A stretch of 64,000 bases of DNA, taken from an uncultured Gemmatimonadales bacterium (GTDB taxonomy: Bacteria > Gemmatimonadota > Gemmatimonadetes > JACCXV01 > JAHWKZ01). This document shows positions 51,659 through 61,180 of this stretch, piece after piece. The notes under the pieces are model-generated. The model had not been told where the DNA came from. It was given only the letters and a program-made list of their open reading frames with translations, and did no database searches. The stretch covers positions 1 to 64,000 of the forward strand of contig CAMYLR010000009.1 of assembly GCA_947259315.1 (NCBI GenBank), read 5' to 3'. The position numbers and the translations under genes were made by a program. Numbering within the stretch: position 1 is the first letter of the stretch; each line of letters begins with the position of its first letter.

Positions 51659-51703
51659 CTTCATTCAAGGTTCACGCCGCCTTCAGAAACTCGCGCTTAC
51701 ACT
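51659..51703 (+). promoter_or_regulatory. 11-bp-period TTCA promoter module, copy 7 (DUF1573-ccdA unit)
   Basis: CTTCA (51659), N6, GTTCA (51670), N6, CTTCA (51681), 12 bases, TACACT (51698-51703). The predicted start near 51710 is followed by GCGGGAGG and the ATG of a 32-codon ORF at 51724. Confidence 0.75.
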
Positions 51704-51723
51704 CGGTCGTCAGCGGGAGGTAC

Positions 51724-51822
51724 ATGAGAATGGGAGGCACATCAATCTGTTCGCAATTACGGAGGATCTCTCCAGGAACCGCACACCCCAGATGGCGGCT
51801 GCGAAACACTGCTGAAACGTAA
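51724..51822 (+). other. Possible upstream ORF (32 codons)
   Basis: ATG 51724 has a good Shine-Dalgarno (CGGGAGGTAC) about 14 bases after the predicted transcription start, and encodes MRMGGTSICSQLRRISPGTAHPRWRLRNTAET. No family is recognised. It ends where the open frame of the DUF1573 lipoprotein could begin (CTG at 51818 or so). It may be a coupled leader, or the true N-terminus of the lipoprotein separated by a frameshift. Confidence 0.35.
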
Positions 51823-51871
51823 TAGCCCTGTAACCGGTTTTCGGAATTGGACTCTCGGTGGTCTCGCAGGC

Positions 51872-52237
51872 TTGATCCTGGCGGTTGCCTGCAGCCCAGC
51901 GACTCCTGTGATCGACATAGAGACTACCGCGATTGAACTTGGCGAGATCGACCCGCAACCCGTTGAGACAACGGTCGGTGTATCCAACGTCGGTCGTGGT
52001 ACGCTCCACATCCTCGCCACTCCCACGTCCTGTGGTTGCACCCGTGCGTGGGTTGCGGACTCGGTGCTGGCGCCGGGAGCCAGCACCATCCTGACTATCC
52101 GCTACGACCCGACAACGATGAGCCCTCCAGATACAGGACCGATACACCGAGGCGTTTACGTCCGAAGCGACGATCCTGAGCGTCTCGAGGTCGAGATCCA
52201 TTTGCAAGCCGTCGTTTTGCCCTCCGGTAGACTATGA
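51872..52237 (+). CDS. DUF1573 lipoprotein
   Basis: A 121-residue (from TTG) Ig-like DUF1573 domain: IDIETTAIELGEIDPQPVETTVGVSNVGRGTLHILATPTSCGCTRAWVADSVLAPGASTILTIRYDPTT. SCGCT is the family's paired-Cys motif. The N-terminal TTG leaves too short a signal; the open frame continues upstream (LLKRNSPVTGFRNWTLGGLAGLILAVACSP), giving a full lipoprotein signal with lipobox LAVAC, but no ATG, GTG or TTG. A CTG start or a frameshift from the ORF at 51724 is likely. It overlaps the CcdA-like gene by four bases. Confidence 0.75.
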   Translation: MILAVACSPATPVIDIETTAIELGEIDPQPVETTVGVSNVGRGTLHILATPTSCGCTRAWVADSVLAPGASTILTIRYDPTTMSPPDTGPIHRGVYVRSDDPERLEVEIHLQAVVLPSGRL

Positions 52238-53436
52238 TCGCCACTTTAGTGCTTTCGGCGGTCCTCGCGTCAAGTACGCAAGCGGCGCAAGACTCGGCGC
52301 TTGTCTACTACAACGAGGCCTGTCGAGACTGTGTGCAATACGTTCAGAGCCAACTTCGCCCCCTGCTCGCCGAGTTGGGTGTCGAGCCGGTTCGTGTACG
52401 AGATTATCTCAACGAACCTGGTGCTCGCCGCGAACTCTTCCAACGCAGTCGCGAAGAGGGTGTTCCGCTCTCGGTTCAAGGGCACCTCACCGTCTTCATC
52501 TCCAAGGATGTGATCCTTGAGGGTCACGTCCCCGCCGCTCTCATCCGGGAGGTGTTGAACCCCGCGCTCAGATCGCGCTACGAGAAGATCGCCGTCCACC
52601 AAGACGCAATGCCGGAGATGGGACAACCGGTCACGCATTACAAGGTGTGGTCGCCGGGTCGGCCCGTGGTGACGTATGAGATAGGTGCTCCAGTCGTCCG
52701 CTACCTGGAAGAACACGCGCCTGCTACCGGTTGGGAGACTGAGATCTCGTCTGGTACCGATTTTCGCGCTCTTCTTCCCACCGTATTGGCCACAGGGTTG
52801 GCCGATGGCCTGAACCCCTGCGCATTTGCGGTACTGATTCTGTTCCTCGGGGTCATGTTCACCTTGCGCCGCACGCGCGCATCGATCCTGGCGGTGGGCG
52901 GGATCTTCATCGGCATGGTCTACGTTGCTTATTTGGGAATCGGGCTGGGCCTGCTCCGTGCGTTGACCTTATTCGAGAGTCCGCATTTTCTGGCCCAGGC
53001 GGGAGCATGGCTGGCGATCGCGTTGGGGCTGATCAACATCAAGGATGCCTTCCGGCCAGGTTGGGGTTTCTCGCTTCGGATCCCCGCGGCGGGACACCGT
53101 GCCATTAGGCGGTGGCTGGAGAAAGGAACGCTCACGGCTACAGCAGTTGGGGGTTTCCTTGTCGGCCTTTGCACCTTCCCATGCTCGGGCGGGATCTATG
53201 TAGCAATCCTCGGGCTACTCGCGGTCGAGACGACCTACGCCCAGGGACTCGGCTATCTGCTGGCGTACAACGTTGCTTTCGTTGTTCCGCTGCTCGTCAT
53301 ACTCGGCTTTGTATCGGATCGGCGTACAATGGGCGCGCTGGGTCGCTGGGAGGCACGCAACCTCAGGGCGTTCAAGGGACTGACCGGACTCGTCATCGTC
53401 GCACTAGGCGTGGGAATTCTGCTTTGGCTGGGCTGA
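52234..53436 (+). CDS. CcdA/DsbD-like thiol-redox membrane protein with N-terminal thioredoxin-like part
   Basis: A 400-residue protein. After a signal (IATLVLSAVLASSTQAAQ) comes a thioredoxin-like region with CxxC, ALVYYNEACRDCVQYVQSQLRPLLAELGVEPVRV. From about residue 178 there are six or so TM helices typical of CcdA/DsbD: ADGLNPCAFAVLILFLGVMF and VGLCTFPCSGGIYVAILGLLAVE, each with the membrane cysteine after Pro or Asn-Pro. It probably moves reducing equivalents from the cytoplasm to periplasmic thiols. It is coupled to the DUF1573 lipoprotein (ATGA), whose SCGC motif is a possible substrate. Confidence 0.88.
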   Translation: MIATLVLSAVLASSTQAAQDSALVYYNEACRDCVQYVQSQLRPLLAELGVEPVRVRDYLNEPGARRELFQRSREEGVPLSVQGHLTVFISKDVILEGHVPAALIREVLNPALRSRYEKIAVHQDAMPEMGQPVTHYKVWSPGRPVVTYEIGAPVVRYLEEHAPATGWETEISSGTDFRALLPTVLATGLADGLNPCAFAVLILFLGVMFTLRRTRASILAVGGIFIGMVYVAYLGIGLGLLRALTLFESPHFLAQAGAWLAIALGLINIKDAFRPGWGFSLRIPAAGHRAIRRWLEKGTLTATAVGGFLVGLCTFPCSGGIYVAILGLLAVETTYAQGLGYLLAYNVAFVVPLLVILGFVSDRRTMGALGRWEARNLRAFKGLTGLVIVALGVGILLWLG

Positions 53437-53497
53437 GAGGGCCTCGCCAAGCCGTGTCCCTACGTTGCAGGCCGGATGTGAGGGATGTTGAAGAAAC

Positions 53498-53542
53498 CTT
53501 CAGTTGTGCTTCACGCTCGGTTAACGGGCGTGCGCGCATCCT
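53498..53542 (+). promoter_or_regulatory. 11-bp-period TTCA promoter module, copy 8 (second DUF1573 gene)
   Basis: CTTCA (53498), N6, CTTCA (53509), N6, GTTAA (53520), 12 bases, CATCCT as a weak -10. It is very similar to copy 5 over more than 30 bases. It lies 74 bases before the ATG at 53616. Confidence 0.68.
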
Positions 53543-53615
53543 AGTTCAAAGCCGATAGCGCCGTGTGTCATTGTCACACGGATTTGTCAGGACGATTTCT
53601 ACCTTGGAGGGTGAT

Positions 53616-54155
53616 ATGTGGAAGGGAACAACGGCGGCACTCTTGGCCGCGATAGTGATAATCGCGGCGGGTTGTTCGGATCGTTCCGGGTCGGATTCCA
53701 AGTCAGCCACCGAGTCCCCGCGGCCGTACTCAGAGCTAGCGGGGGCCGGAGATGTGTCTACTGGCAGCACCGCCCTCCATGCAGACCGCACGCGCTATGA
53801 TTTCGGTCGTATTCGTGTTCTTGGTGGCGATGTGGAGACGGTCTTTCAAGTCTCCAACGGTTCTCCGAATCCTGTCAATCTGGTTTCGGTGTACACGTCC
53901 TGTGGCTGCACAACAGCAGTGCTTGAGTTTGAGGATGGCTCTCAACAAGGCCCGTTCGGCATGCCGGGCCATCAGCTGCCAACGCACTTGAAGCGATCTC
54001 TGCGACCCGGAGAGAGTGTTCTAATCCGGGTCGTCTTCGACCCGGCAGCTCACGGACTTGAAGCACTGGGGCCGGTAGTACGGGCAATCACTTTACAAAC
54101 TCAGAACGGTGGTGAGCTGCAGCTCGCAATCGCTGCGCAGGTTGTTCGGGCGTAA
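53616..54155 (+). CDS. DUF1573 lipoprotein (second)
   Basis: A 179-residue lipoprotein: signal AALLAAIVIIAAGCSDRSG (lipobox AAGC), a linker, then DUF1573: TRYDFGRIRVLGGDVETVFQVSNGSPNPVNLVSVYTSCGCTTAVLEFEDGSQ...LRPGESVLIRVVFDPAAHG. SCGCT is the conserved Cys pair. The track Met at 53565 is upstream of GGAGGGTGAT; ATG 53616 is the good start. It is paralogous to the gene at 51872 and has its own TTCA promoter. Reduction by the CcdA-like protein upstream is a reasonable guess. Confidence 0.83.
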   Translation: MWKGTTAALLAAIVIIAAGCSDRSGSDSKSATESPRPYSELAGAGDVSTGSTALHADRTRYDFGRIRVLGGDVETVFQVSNGSPNPVNLVSVYTSCGCTTAVLEFEDGSQQGPFGMPGHQLPTHLKRSLRPGESVLIRVVFDPAAHGLEALGPVVRAITLQTQNGGELQLAIAAQVVRA

Positions 54156-54309
54156 AGAAGGCGGGGAATCTTGGTGGTCCCCGTGACTACCAACTTCGTT
54201 CACAAGACATCATCACAGCGTATCATATCTCCGACAGAAAGGCAGAACGGTTGACGATCACCCGCCTCACGGTGCATTGTGAAAAGGAGTCCACATAAGT
54301 CTGAAGCTC

Positions 54310-54669
54310 ATGTTGGCTGAATATATTCCGGTCGTTTTCCTCCTCTTTCTCGGGATTGCCGTCGGCGCGGGAATGATCGCGATGTCCCACTGGATGGGCC
54401 CCAAGACGTCGCGCGACCCGGTCCACGATTCGCCGTACGAGTCTGGTATAGTACCGACCGGTGACGCCCGCCGCCGGTTCAACGTGAAATTCTACATCGT
54501 GGCGATGCTGTTCATCCTCTTCGACGTGGAAATCGTCTTCATTTTCCCGTGGGCGGTTCAGTTTCAACGGTTGGGCGGGTTTGGGCTCTTCGCGATGCTG
54601 TTGTTTCTCTTGATTCTGACGATTGGACTCGTGTACGAGTGGAGGAAGGGGGCTTTGGAGTGGGAATGA
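54310..54669 (+). CDS. nuoA: NADH-quinone oxidoreductase subunit A (isolated)
   Basis: A 119-residue three-TM protein with complete NuoA features: YIPVVFLLFLGIAVGAGMIAM, SRDPVHDSPYESGIVPTGDARRRFNVKFYIVAMLFILFDVEIVFIFPWAVQF, and a last helix FGLFAMLLFLLILTIGLVYEWRKGALEWE. YESG and FDVE are the family marks. ATG 54310 or a little upstream is the start. In normal operons nuoB follows; here only a nuoB-like stub does. The subunit alone cannot form complex I, so it is either a relic or a partner for subunits elsewhere. Confidence 0.93.
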   Translation: MLAEYIPVVFLLFLGIAVGAGMIAMSHWMGPKTSRDPVHDSPYESGIVPTGDARRRFNVKFYIVAMLFILFDVEIVFIFPWAVQFQRLGGFGLFAMLLFLLILTIGLVYEWRKGALEWE

Positions 54670-54746
54670 GCTTGGAGCCGACCGATCAGGGTTTTTGCAC
54701 GTTCTCAACCTACTCGCGTGAGCGGAGCCGGAGCCTGTCCCAGTAG
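54666..54746 (+). pseudogene. nuoB remnant
   Basis: ATG 54666 overlaps the nuoA stop (ATGA), as real nuoB genes often do, and encodes MSLEPTDQGFCTFSTYSRERSRSLSQ, then TAG. The start (MSLE...GF.T) and the end (RSRSL) resemble the NuoB N-terminus leading to its SLWP segment, where it breaks off. The rest of nuoB, including its cluster cysteines, is absent from the following 300 bases. Confidence 0.5.
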
Positions 54747-54816
54747 GGCGTGGAAACCTGAGTTCGTAGGGCTTTACACCACAAGCAGGAACTAACTTCC
54801 ACCGCGTGATGGGACC

Positions 54817-55050
54817 GTGCCCTGCGACCCCGCGTCGCATGTACACGGCCTTCACATTTTCATTCGAATACGGAATCGAGAATGGTTTCGCATACTCGTT
54901 ATTGCTTTGGCAGCCTCGGGAGTGATGCTCCAACCGGGGGCTCTTCGTGCCCAAGATCACGACCATGGCAACGACCGGCACTTGGCCCGCGACGGGCACC
55001 ACGGCGGCTTCCGACACAAACGCGAGCCGCGCGGATTAACTTTACTGTAA
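54817..55050 (+). CDS. Short secreted His-rich hypothetical protein (doubtful)
   Basis: A GTG-started 77-codon frame with a hydrophobic signal-like region (FRILVIALAASGVMLQPGALRAQ) followed by DHDHGNDRHLARDGHHGGFRHKREP. The signal ends in an acceptable ALRAQ cleavage site and the rest is His/Asp-rich, as in metal-binding proteins. The true start is unclear and the frame ends soon after, so it may be the 5' remnant of a longer exported protein. The stretch 54747-54816 shows nothing recognisable. Confidence 0.35.
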   Translation: MPCDPASHVHGLHIFIRIRNREWFRILVIALAASGVMLQPGALRAQDHDHGNDRHLARDGHHGGFRHKREPRGLTLL

Positions 55051-55070
55051 TGATGGTCGGTCCAAACGAC

Positions 55071-55484
55071 ATGCGACGCATCCCCATAGTCGCCAGCCTC
55101 ATGCTGGTTCTAGCGACCGGTTGTGCGATCTCAGACGACGACGTCACCGGGCCGGTGGCGTCGGGCGACTGGGGCGGGGTCGGGATCTCGATGGTCGCCA
55201 CCGAGCAGGGAGCTCAACTCGAGTTCGATTGCGCTTTGGGGGAGACCTCGGAGCCGTTGGTGCTCGACCCCGATGGCGGCTTCACGCTGGACGGAACGTT
55301 TACACCCGAGCACGGCGGGCCGGTGCGCGAAGACGAAGTTCTGGAGAGCGAGCCCGCCAGCTACGCGGGCGTTGTCGACGGCGACCGAATGACGCTCACG
55401 ATCCACCTGCTGGAACGCGGCACGATCAGTGGCCCCTTCGCGCTCGAGCGCGACGGAACGGCGATCCTGCGAAAGTGTCTGTAG
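55071..55484 (+). CDS. Hypothetical lipoprotein
   Basis: A 137-residue exported protein: MRRIPIVASLMLVLATGCAISDDD has a lipobox ATGC at Cys18. The mature part is a small beta-rich domain (WGGVGISMVATEQGAQLEFDCALGETSEPLVLDPDGGFTLDGTF...DGDRMTLTIHLLERGTISGPFALERDGTAILRKCL), possibly a lipocalin-like or META-like barrel. The pattern of a tested quantity in a subject (G.I....G.F.L) recurs in many unannotated lipoproteins. Cys39 and Cys136 (mature region) could form a disulfide. It is alone, with the convergent GWxTD gene downstream. Confidence 0.65.
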   Translation: MRRIPIVASLMLVLATGCAISDDDVTGPVASGDWGGVGISMVATEQGAQLEFDCALGETSEPLVLDPDGGFTLDGTFTPEHGGPVREDEVLESEPASYAGVVDGDRMTLTIHLLERGTISGPFALERDGTAILRKCL

Positions 55485-55488
55485 CGCT

Positions 55489-57240
55489 CTAGCGGCGCGC
55501 CAAGTCGCGCCCTTCGACGATAATGGCTCGATTCGCGACGACGCGCGACGAGTCGGCGAACCTCACCGTCAACTCCAGCGTGTACTCGCCGGCGGAAAGC
55601 TCGGGCAGCGACACCTCGAGCGACCGCGGGTAGACGAACGTCCCCACCGGGATCGACTCGTTCCACTCCAGCGCGACCGAGTCGGTATGATCCGCGGCCA
55701 GGTTCAGCGTCGATCCGAGTTTGCGCCAAAAGCCCCGCCGCTCGTCCTTCAGCGCGACCGCGATCGCTACCTCGTGTGGGCGGCCGGTACCCGGGTAGAG
55801 CTCCCAGTAGACGCCTAGACGCTCCCCCGACCGGACGTGCGTCGAACCCCGTGCGCGGGGAACCGCCTCCTCGAGCGAAGCCGGCAGCTCGCCTGGAGAT
55901 TCGAGCAGCAGCAAGTCGCTGACGACCGGCCGTCGGGTCGGGGCGCCGCTGATCGGCAGCCCGTAACGGGCGCGAGCCGCGCGGGCGGCCTCCGGTGCCA
56001 GCGCCTCGACGCTGACGATCGACGGTGCCCACGGAACCTGGAGCTCGAGCACGCCGCGCGGCTCGGTCGTCTGGTATTGGGTGGCGTGAGGAAGTTCCGT
56101 TGGCTCAGACGTGACCACCAACGACGCTTCGACCGGGTCCCCTGCGCGGATCGAATCCGACACCTCCCAGCCGGCCACCACGACCGCTTCGCCACCGCGC
56201 CGGAAAACAGCCAGCTGGTGGTCGAGCTCGAAGACGTTCCCGGCATAGCCCGGCGCGTACGATGTGCGGGCACCCTCGTCGTCGAGCGACCACTCGCCGG
56301 GCGCCACACGGGTGGGAGCTTCGAGCACCCAAGCCGCGGGTGTGAAACACCGCTCACCCGGCGGGTCGTGCCCAATGATGCCGGGCCTGGTGATCGACCC
56401 CAAGCCACCGCTGCGACGCCGGATCCGCTCCCAACCGACCGGCCAGCCGTACCGCACGAGCACTTCTCGCATGTCTTTCCCCCACCGCATCTCGAACGGC
56501 GAACGAGCGTTCTCGAAGATCCGGTCCTGCACGTGACGGGCGAAGTGCTCAGTCAGCCGGTCGTTGCCGGGTACGGCGTAAAAAGGGTCCGCCAGCCACC
56601 AGAGGCGGCGCACGAAGGCTTCGCGCTCCGTGGGGTCCAGGCGCCGATAGGTGCGCCGAGCATCGCGGTCGAGCAGATCGCTCGGGTCGAGCCATCGCTC
56701 CCGACGAGCGCTCGGCATCATCGCCAACGCCGTATCAAACGTCTTTTCGGCAGCTATGAAGTCGTCGGCTGCGTGGAGCGCGAGCCCCCGTAGCGCGTGA
56801 CACCACCATGGCTCCGCCCGGCAATCAGCCAGCCGATCCACTGCGCCGTCGGGGTCCCCGGCCTCGATCGCGTACCACACCCGCTGACCGGCGATCCACG
56901 AGTCACCGGGTAACCGTTCTGCGGCCCGGTCGAGCGCTGCGAGCAGCCGCTCGCGCGCCTGACCGATCGCCTCGGGCTCGGGCGGGGGGACCCACGTCTC
57001 ATCGCCGTCGTCGATCAGGAGCAGCCGCCCCACGACCTCGTCTTTTGGCGAGCGTGCGCGTTCCCACCCCCACGGCAGTCCGGCCACGCGGAACTTCTCG
57101 AATCGGTACTGGGCCTGACGCGCATTCTCGTGCACGGCCGCAGAATCGACCGCGCTGCTTGCGGCCTGCGCGTGCGCCTCCCCGATGCCCCAGTGAAGCC
57201 ACGTGAGCACCATGAACACGAGGCCAGGGTACCGTCTCAT
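55489..57240 (-). CDS. GWxTD-domain-type exported protein
   Basis: A 583-residue exported protein: signal YPGLVFMVLTWLHWGIGEAHAQ, a helical N-terminal part with TPR-like character (residues about 90-200: RLLAALDRAAERLPGDSWIAGQRVWYAIEAGDPDGAVDRLADCRAEPWWCHALRGLALHAADDFIAAEKTFDTAL), then a GWxTD-like block (RRLWWLADPFYAVPGNDRLTEHFARHVQDRIFENARSPFEMRWGKDMREVLVRYGWPVGWER), then beta-sandwich domains to the end. This family is common in Gemmatimonadota, Acidobacteriota and Bacteroidota; no function is established. It is divergent from thiC. Confidence 0.75.
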   Translation of the reverse strand: MRRYPGLVFMVLTWLHWGIGEAHAQAASSAVDSAAVHENARQAQYRFEKFRVAGLPWGWERARSPKDEVVGRLLLIDDGDETWVPPPEPEAIGQARERLLAALDRAAERLPGDSWIAGQRVWYAIEAGDPDGAVDRLADCRAEPWWCHALRGLALHAADDFIAAEKTFDTALAMMPSARRERWLDPSDLLDRDARRTYRRLDPTEREAFVRRLWWLADPFYAVPGNDRLTEHFARHVQDRIFENARSPFEMRWGKDMREVLVRYGWPVGWERIRRRSGGLGSITRPGIIGHDPPGERCFTPAAWVLEAPTRVAPGEWSLDDEGARTSYAPGYAGNVFELDHQLAVFRRGGEAVVVAGWEVSDSIRAGDPVEASLVVTSEPTELPHATQYQTTEPRGVLELQVPWAPSIVSVEALAPEAARAARARYGLPISGAPTRRPVVSDLLLLESPGELPASLEEAVPRARGSTHVRSGERLGVYWELYPGTGRPHEVAIAVALKDERRGFWRKLGSTLNLAADHTDSVALEWNESIPVGTFVYPRSLEVSLPELSAGEYTLELTVRFADSSRVVANRAIIVEGRDLARR

Positions 57241-57310
57241 GACGTGAACGATACTGTTCGATGGTCAGAATCGCCCGCGAACGGTAGGTTTCCCATTGCT
57301 CGTCCATACA

Positions 57311-59270
<1,960 letters not shown>

Positions 59271-59327
59271 CCGGGCGACCGGTCATATAACGCACGTTCG
59301 GGCCACACTCACCTACAGGAACGCCGG

Positions 59328-59849
59328 ATGGAACGCGTCGAACTCGAAACCGAGCTCGAGCGGCATCACGCCGACGCCTTTGGCTGGGCGCTCCGGTGTT
59401 GCCACGGCAGCCGAATGGCGGCCGAGGATGCACTCCAGGCGAGCTACCTGAAGGTGCTCGACGGGAGGGCCCGATTCGAAGGCCGATCGAGCTTTCGAAC
59501 CTGGCTCTTTGGCGTCATCCGGCGGACCGCGGCCGAGCAGCACCGATCGTCCAGGGTCAGTCGCCTGCTGCCGCTCCACTTGTTGGACGGCCGCTCGGAG
59601 AGCGCCGACTCAAGGATCGACCCGGCGACCGCGATCGTGCGCTCGGAGTCGACACGCCGACTGGTCGCAGCGCTCGACCGGTTGCCTCCACGGCAGCGCG
59701 ATCTGTTGCACCTGGTGTTCTACCAGGAGCTGACGATTCGTGAAGCGGCCGAAGTGTTGGGCGTCTCGATCGGCACCGCGCGAACGCACTACGACCGCGG
59801 AAAGAAAGGCGTCAGAAAGTTACTGGAGGAAGAGGAGCAAGATGTCTGA
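59328..59849 (+). CDS. ECF-type RNA polymerase sigma factor
   Basis: A 173-residue group 4 sigma factor. Region 2 (about 15-70) includes HHADAFGWALRCCHGSRMAAEDALQASYLKVLDGRARFEGRSSFRTWLFGVIRRTAAEQHR, and region 4 (about 115-165) has ALDRLPPRQRDLLHLVFYQELTIREAAEVLGVSIGTARTHYDRGKKGVRKLL. The next gene, overlapping by eight bases, is a single-TM putative anti-sigma factor, then a Spy-like protein. This is the order of CnrH-type metal or stress cassettes. Confidence 0.92.
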   Translation: MERVELETELERHHADAFGWALRCCHGSRMAAEDALQASYLKVLDGRARFEGRSSFRTWLFGVIRRTAAEQHRSSRVSRLLPLHLLDGRSESADSRIDPATAIVRSESTRRLVAALDRLPPRQRDLLHLVFYQELTIREAAEVLGVSIGTARTHYDRGKKGVRKLLEEEEQDV

Positions 59850-60276
59850 GAACAGCCCCCGGAACGACGACTCGGAGCGCGATCTGCGCGATGAGTTCGC
59901 TCGGCTGAGAGACGAAGAGCGCCGTCAGGCGACGCCCTTCCACGACGTCCTTTCGAAGCCGATCGAGCCTCCGCGACCGGCCCGCGCTTCGTGGGTCCGG
60001 ATCACGGCCGCGGCGGCGGTGCTAGCGCTGATCGTCGGGTTGACGATCTCGCGGGCGCGTTGGACCACCCCACAGGGTCCCGTCGCGGGCACCGATCAAG
60101 CCATGGAGATCGTTGACCTCGGAGCGACGTCGTGGACTTCACCGACCGATTTCTTGCTCGAGCTCCCGAGCCAAGCGCTGCTCGAGGAAGTCCCCGAGCT
60201 TGGTCGGACCGGCGGGGTGATAGGGGGCAGAGAACATCCAGATCACGACCCGATCGAACGGAGGAGTCGAACATGA
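59842..60276 (+). CDS. Putative anti-sigma factor with one TM segment
   Basis: A 144-residue protein: a charged cytoplasmic N-terminus (SERDLRDEFARLRDEERRQATPFHDVLSKP), one TM helix (SWVRITAAAAVLALIVGLTI) near 53-72, and a short outer part ending in DPIERRSRT. The N-terminal RDEERRQATPFHDVL pattern is common in Gemmatimonadota proteins beside ECF sigma factors. The track frame begins inside the sigma gene; ATG 59842 overlaps its end. No zinc-binding HxxxCxxC motif is present. Its stop overlaps the Spy-like ATG at 60273. Confidence 0.7.
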   Translation: MSENSPRNDDSERDLRDEFARLRDEERRQATPFHDVLSKPIEPPRPARASWVRITAAAAVLALIVGLTISRARWTTPQGPVAGTDQAMEIVDLGATSWTSPTDFLLELPSQALLEEVPELGRTGGVIGGREHPDHDPIERRSRT

Positions 60277-60701
60277 GTTGGATTCGCGCTATCACGATCG
60301 GCGCCCTCGGGTTGGCCACGCTCGTCGGCCCGGTCACCGCTCAGGAAGCAGACAGCGGTTTCGAAAGTCATCTGTTTCCGCCGGATCTCGTCATGCGACA
60401 CCAGCAGGCGGTCGCCTTGACGGCTGCGCAAAGAGATCAGGTGTCACAAGCGATCCAGGAGCTGCAGGCCGACGTTCAACAGCTCCAGTGGGACATGTCG
60501 GCGGCCGCTGAGGAGCTCACCGCTTTGGTCAGCGAGACGGAGGTCGACAGGTCAGCCGTCTTGTCGCAGGTTGATCGCGTTCTCGACATTGAGCGCCAAA
60601 TCAAGCGCGCTCACATCGCGATGCTGGTAGAGGTCAAGAACACGCTGACGCCTGAGCAGCAGGGGTTGCTGCAGGAATTGCGATCCGGGCCAGCGGAGTA
60701 G
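60273..60701 (+). CDS. Spy/CnrX-like periplasmic protein
   Basis: A 142-residue protein with signal WIRAITIGALGLATLVGPVTAQ and a four-helix LTxxQ-type domain: VMRHQQAVALTAAQRDQVSQAIQELQADVQQLQWDMSAAAEELTALV and KNTLTPEQQGLLQEL at the end. LTAAQR and LTPEQQ are the repeated LTxxQ signatures of Spy, CpxP, ZraP and CnrX. It is the third gene of the sigma, anti-sigma, Spy cassette, overlapping the anti-sigma gene by ATGA. It may sense metal or folding stress. Confidence 0.78.
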   Translation: MSWIRAITIGALGLATLVGPVTAQEADSGFESHLFPPDLVMRHQQAVALTAAQRDQVSQAIQELQADVQQLQWDMSAAAEELTALVSETEVDRSAVLSQVDRVLDIERQIKRAHIAMLVEVKNTLTPEQQGLLQELRSGPAE

Positions 60702-60705
60702 AACC

Positions 60706-61179
60706 TCAGCCTAGCTCTTGGAACGTCGCCCTGGAGAACGTGAAGAACTGCGAGCGGCGGTTCTCCCACCGGCGGTGCTCTTCCAACAAGAAGCTTCGTT
60801 CGAGGCTTAGAGCGATCGCCGGCTCGACAGTCGTCGTGCCCCCCTGTCGCCGATTGACCGCGTTGGCGTAGAGACCGATGACCGTGTTGCCAACGTAACC
60901 CTCGTTAAGATCACAGAAGATGTCCTGAACGTCGCGGAACACCGCGCGCACGATCTGATCGTGGGGCGGTCGATCATCGAACCGGTAGTTGTAATGAGCG
61001 AAGTCGATCTCGACATCGAAACGCCCAGTGCACCCCTGCGCGTACTCCTCGTCGATGTCGTCCTGCGAGACGATCGTGATCCGCTTCATAAAACCGTCAT
61101 GAAAGCCGTTGAAGTAGTCGAGTACCTCCCGTGCCTCATCAACACTCGACACTTCGAAGGTCTTAGCGGCGGCTGTCAG
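60706..61179 (-). CDS. Hypothetical protein
   Basis: An unrecognised soluble protein of about 157 residues: FEVSSVDEAREVLDYFNGFHDGFMKRITIVSQDDIDEEYAQGCTGRFDVEIDFAHYNYRFDDRPPHDQIVRAVFRDVQDIFCDLNEGYVGNTVIGLYANAVNRR. The FHDGFMKRITI stretch is seen in unrelated small cytosolic families, and the core looks alpha/beta. The track's Met at 61278 overlaps the Spy-like gene by almost 100 bases; a start near 61179 (CTG after CCAGGAG) or a later GTG is likelier. It is the last gene of the minus-strand ECF cassette. Confidence 0.6.
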   Translation of the reverse strand: MTAAAKTFEVSSVDEAREVLDYFNGFHDGFMKRITIVSQDDIDEEYAQGCTGRFDVEIDFAHYNYRFDDRPPHDQIVRAVFRDVQDIFCDLNEGYVGNTVIGLYANAVNRRQGGTTTVEPAIALSLERSFLLEEHRRWENRRSQFFTFSRATFQELG

Positions 61180-61180
61180 G

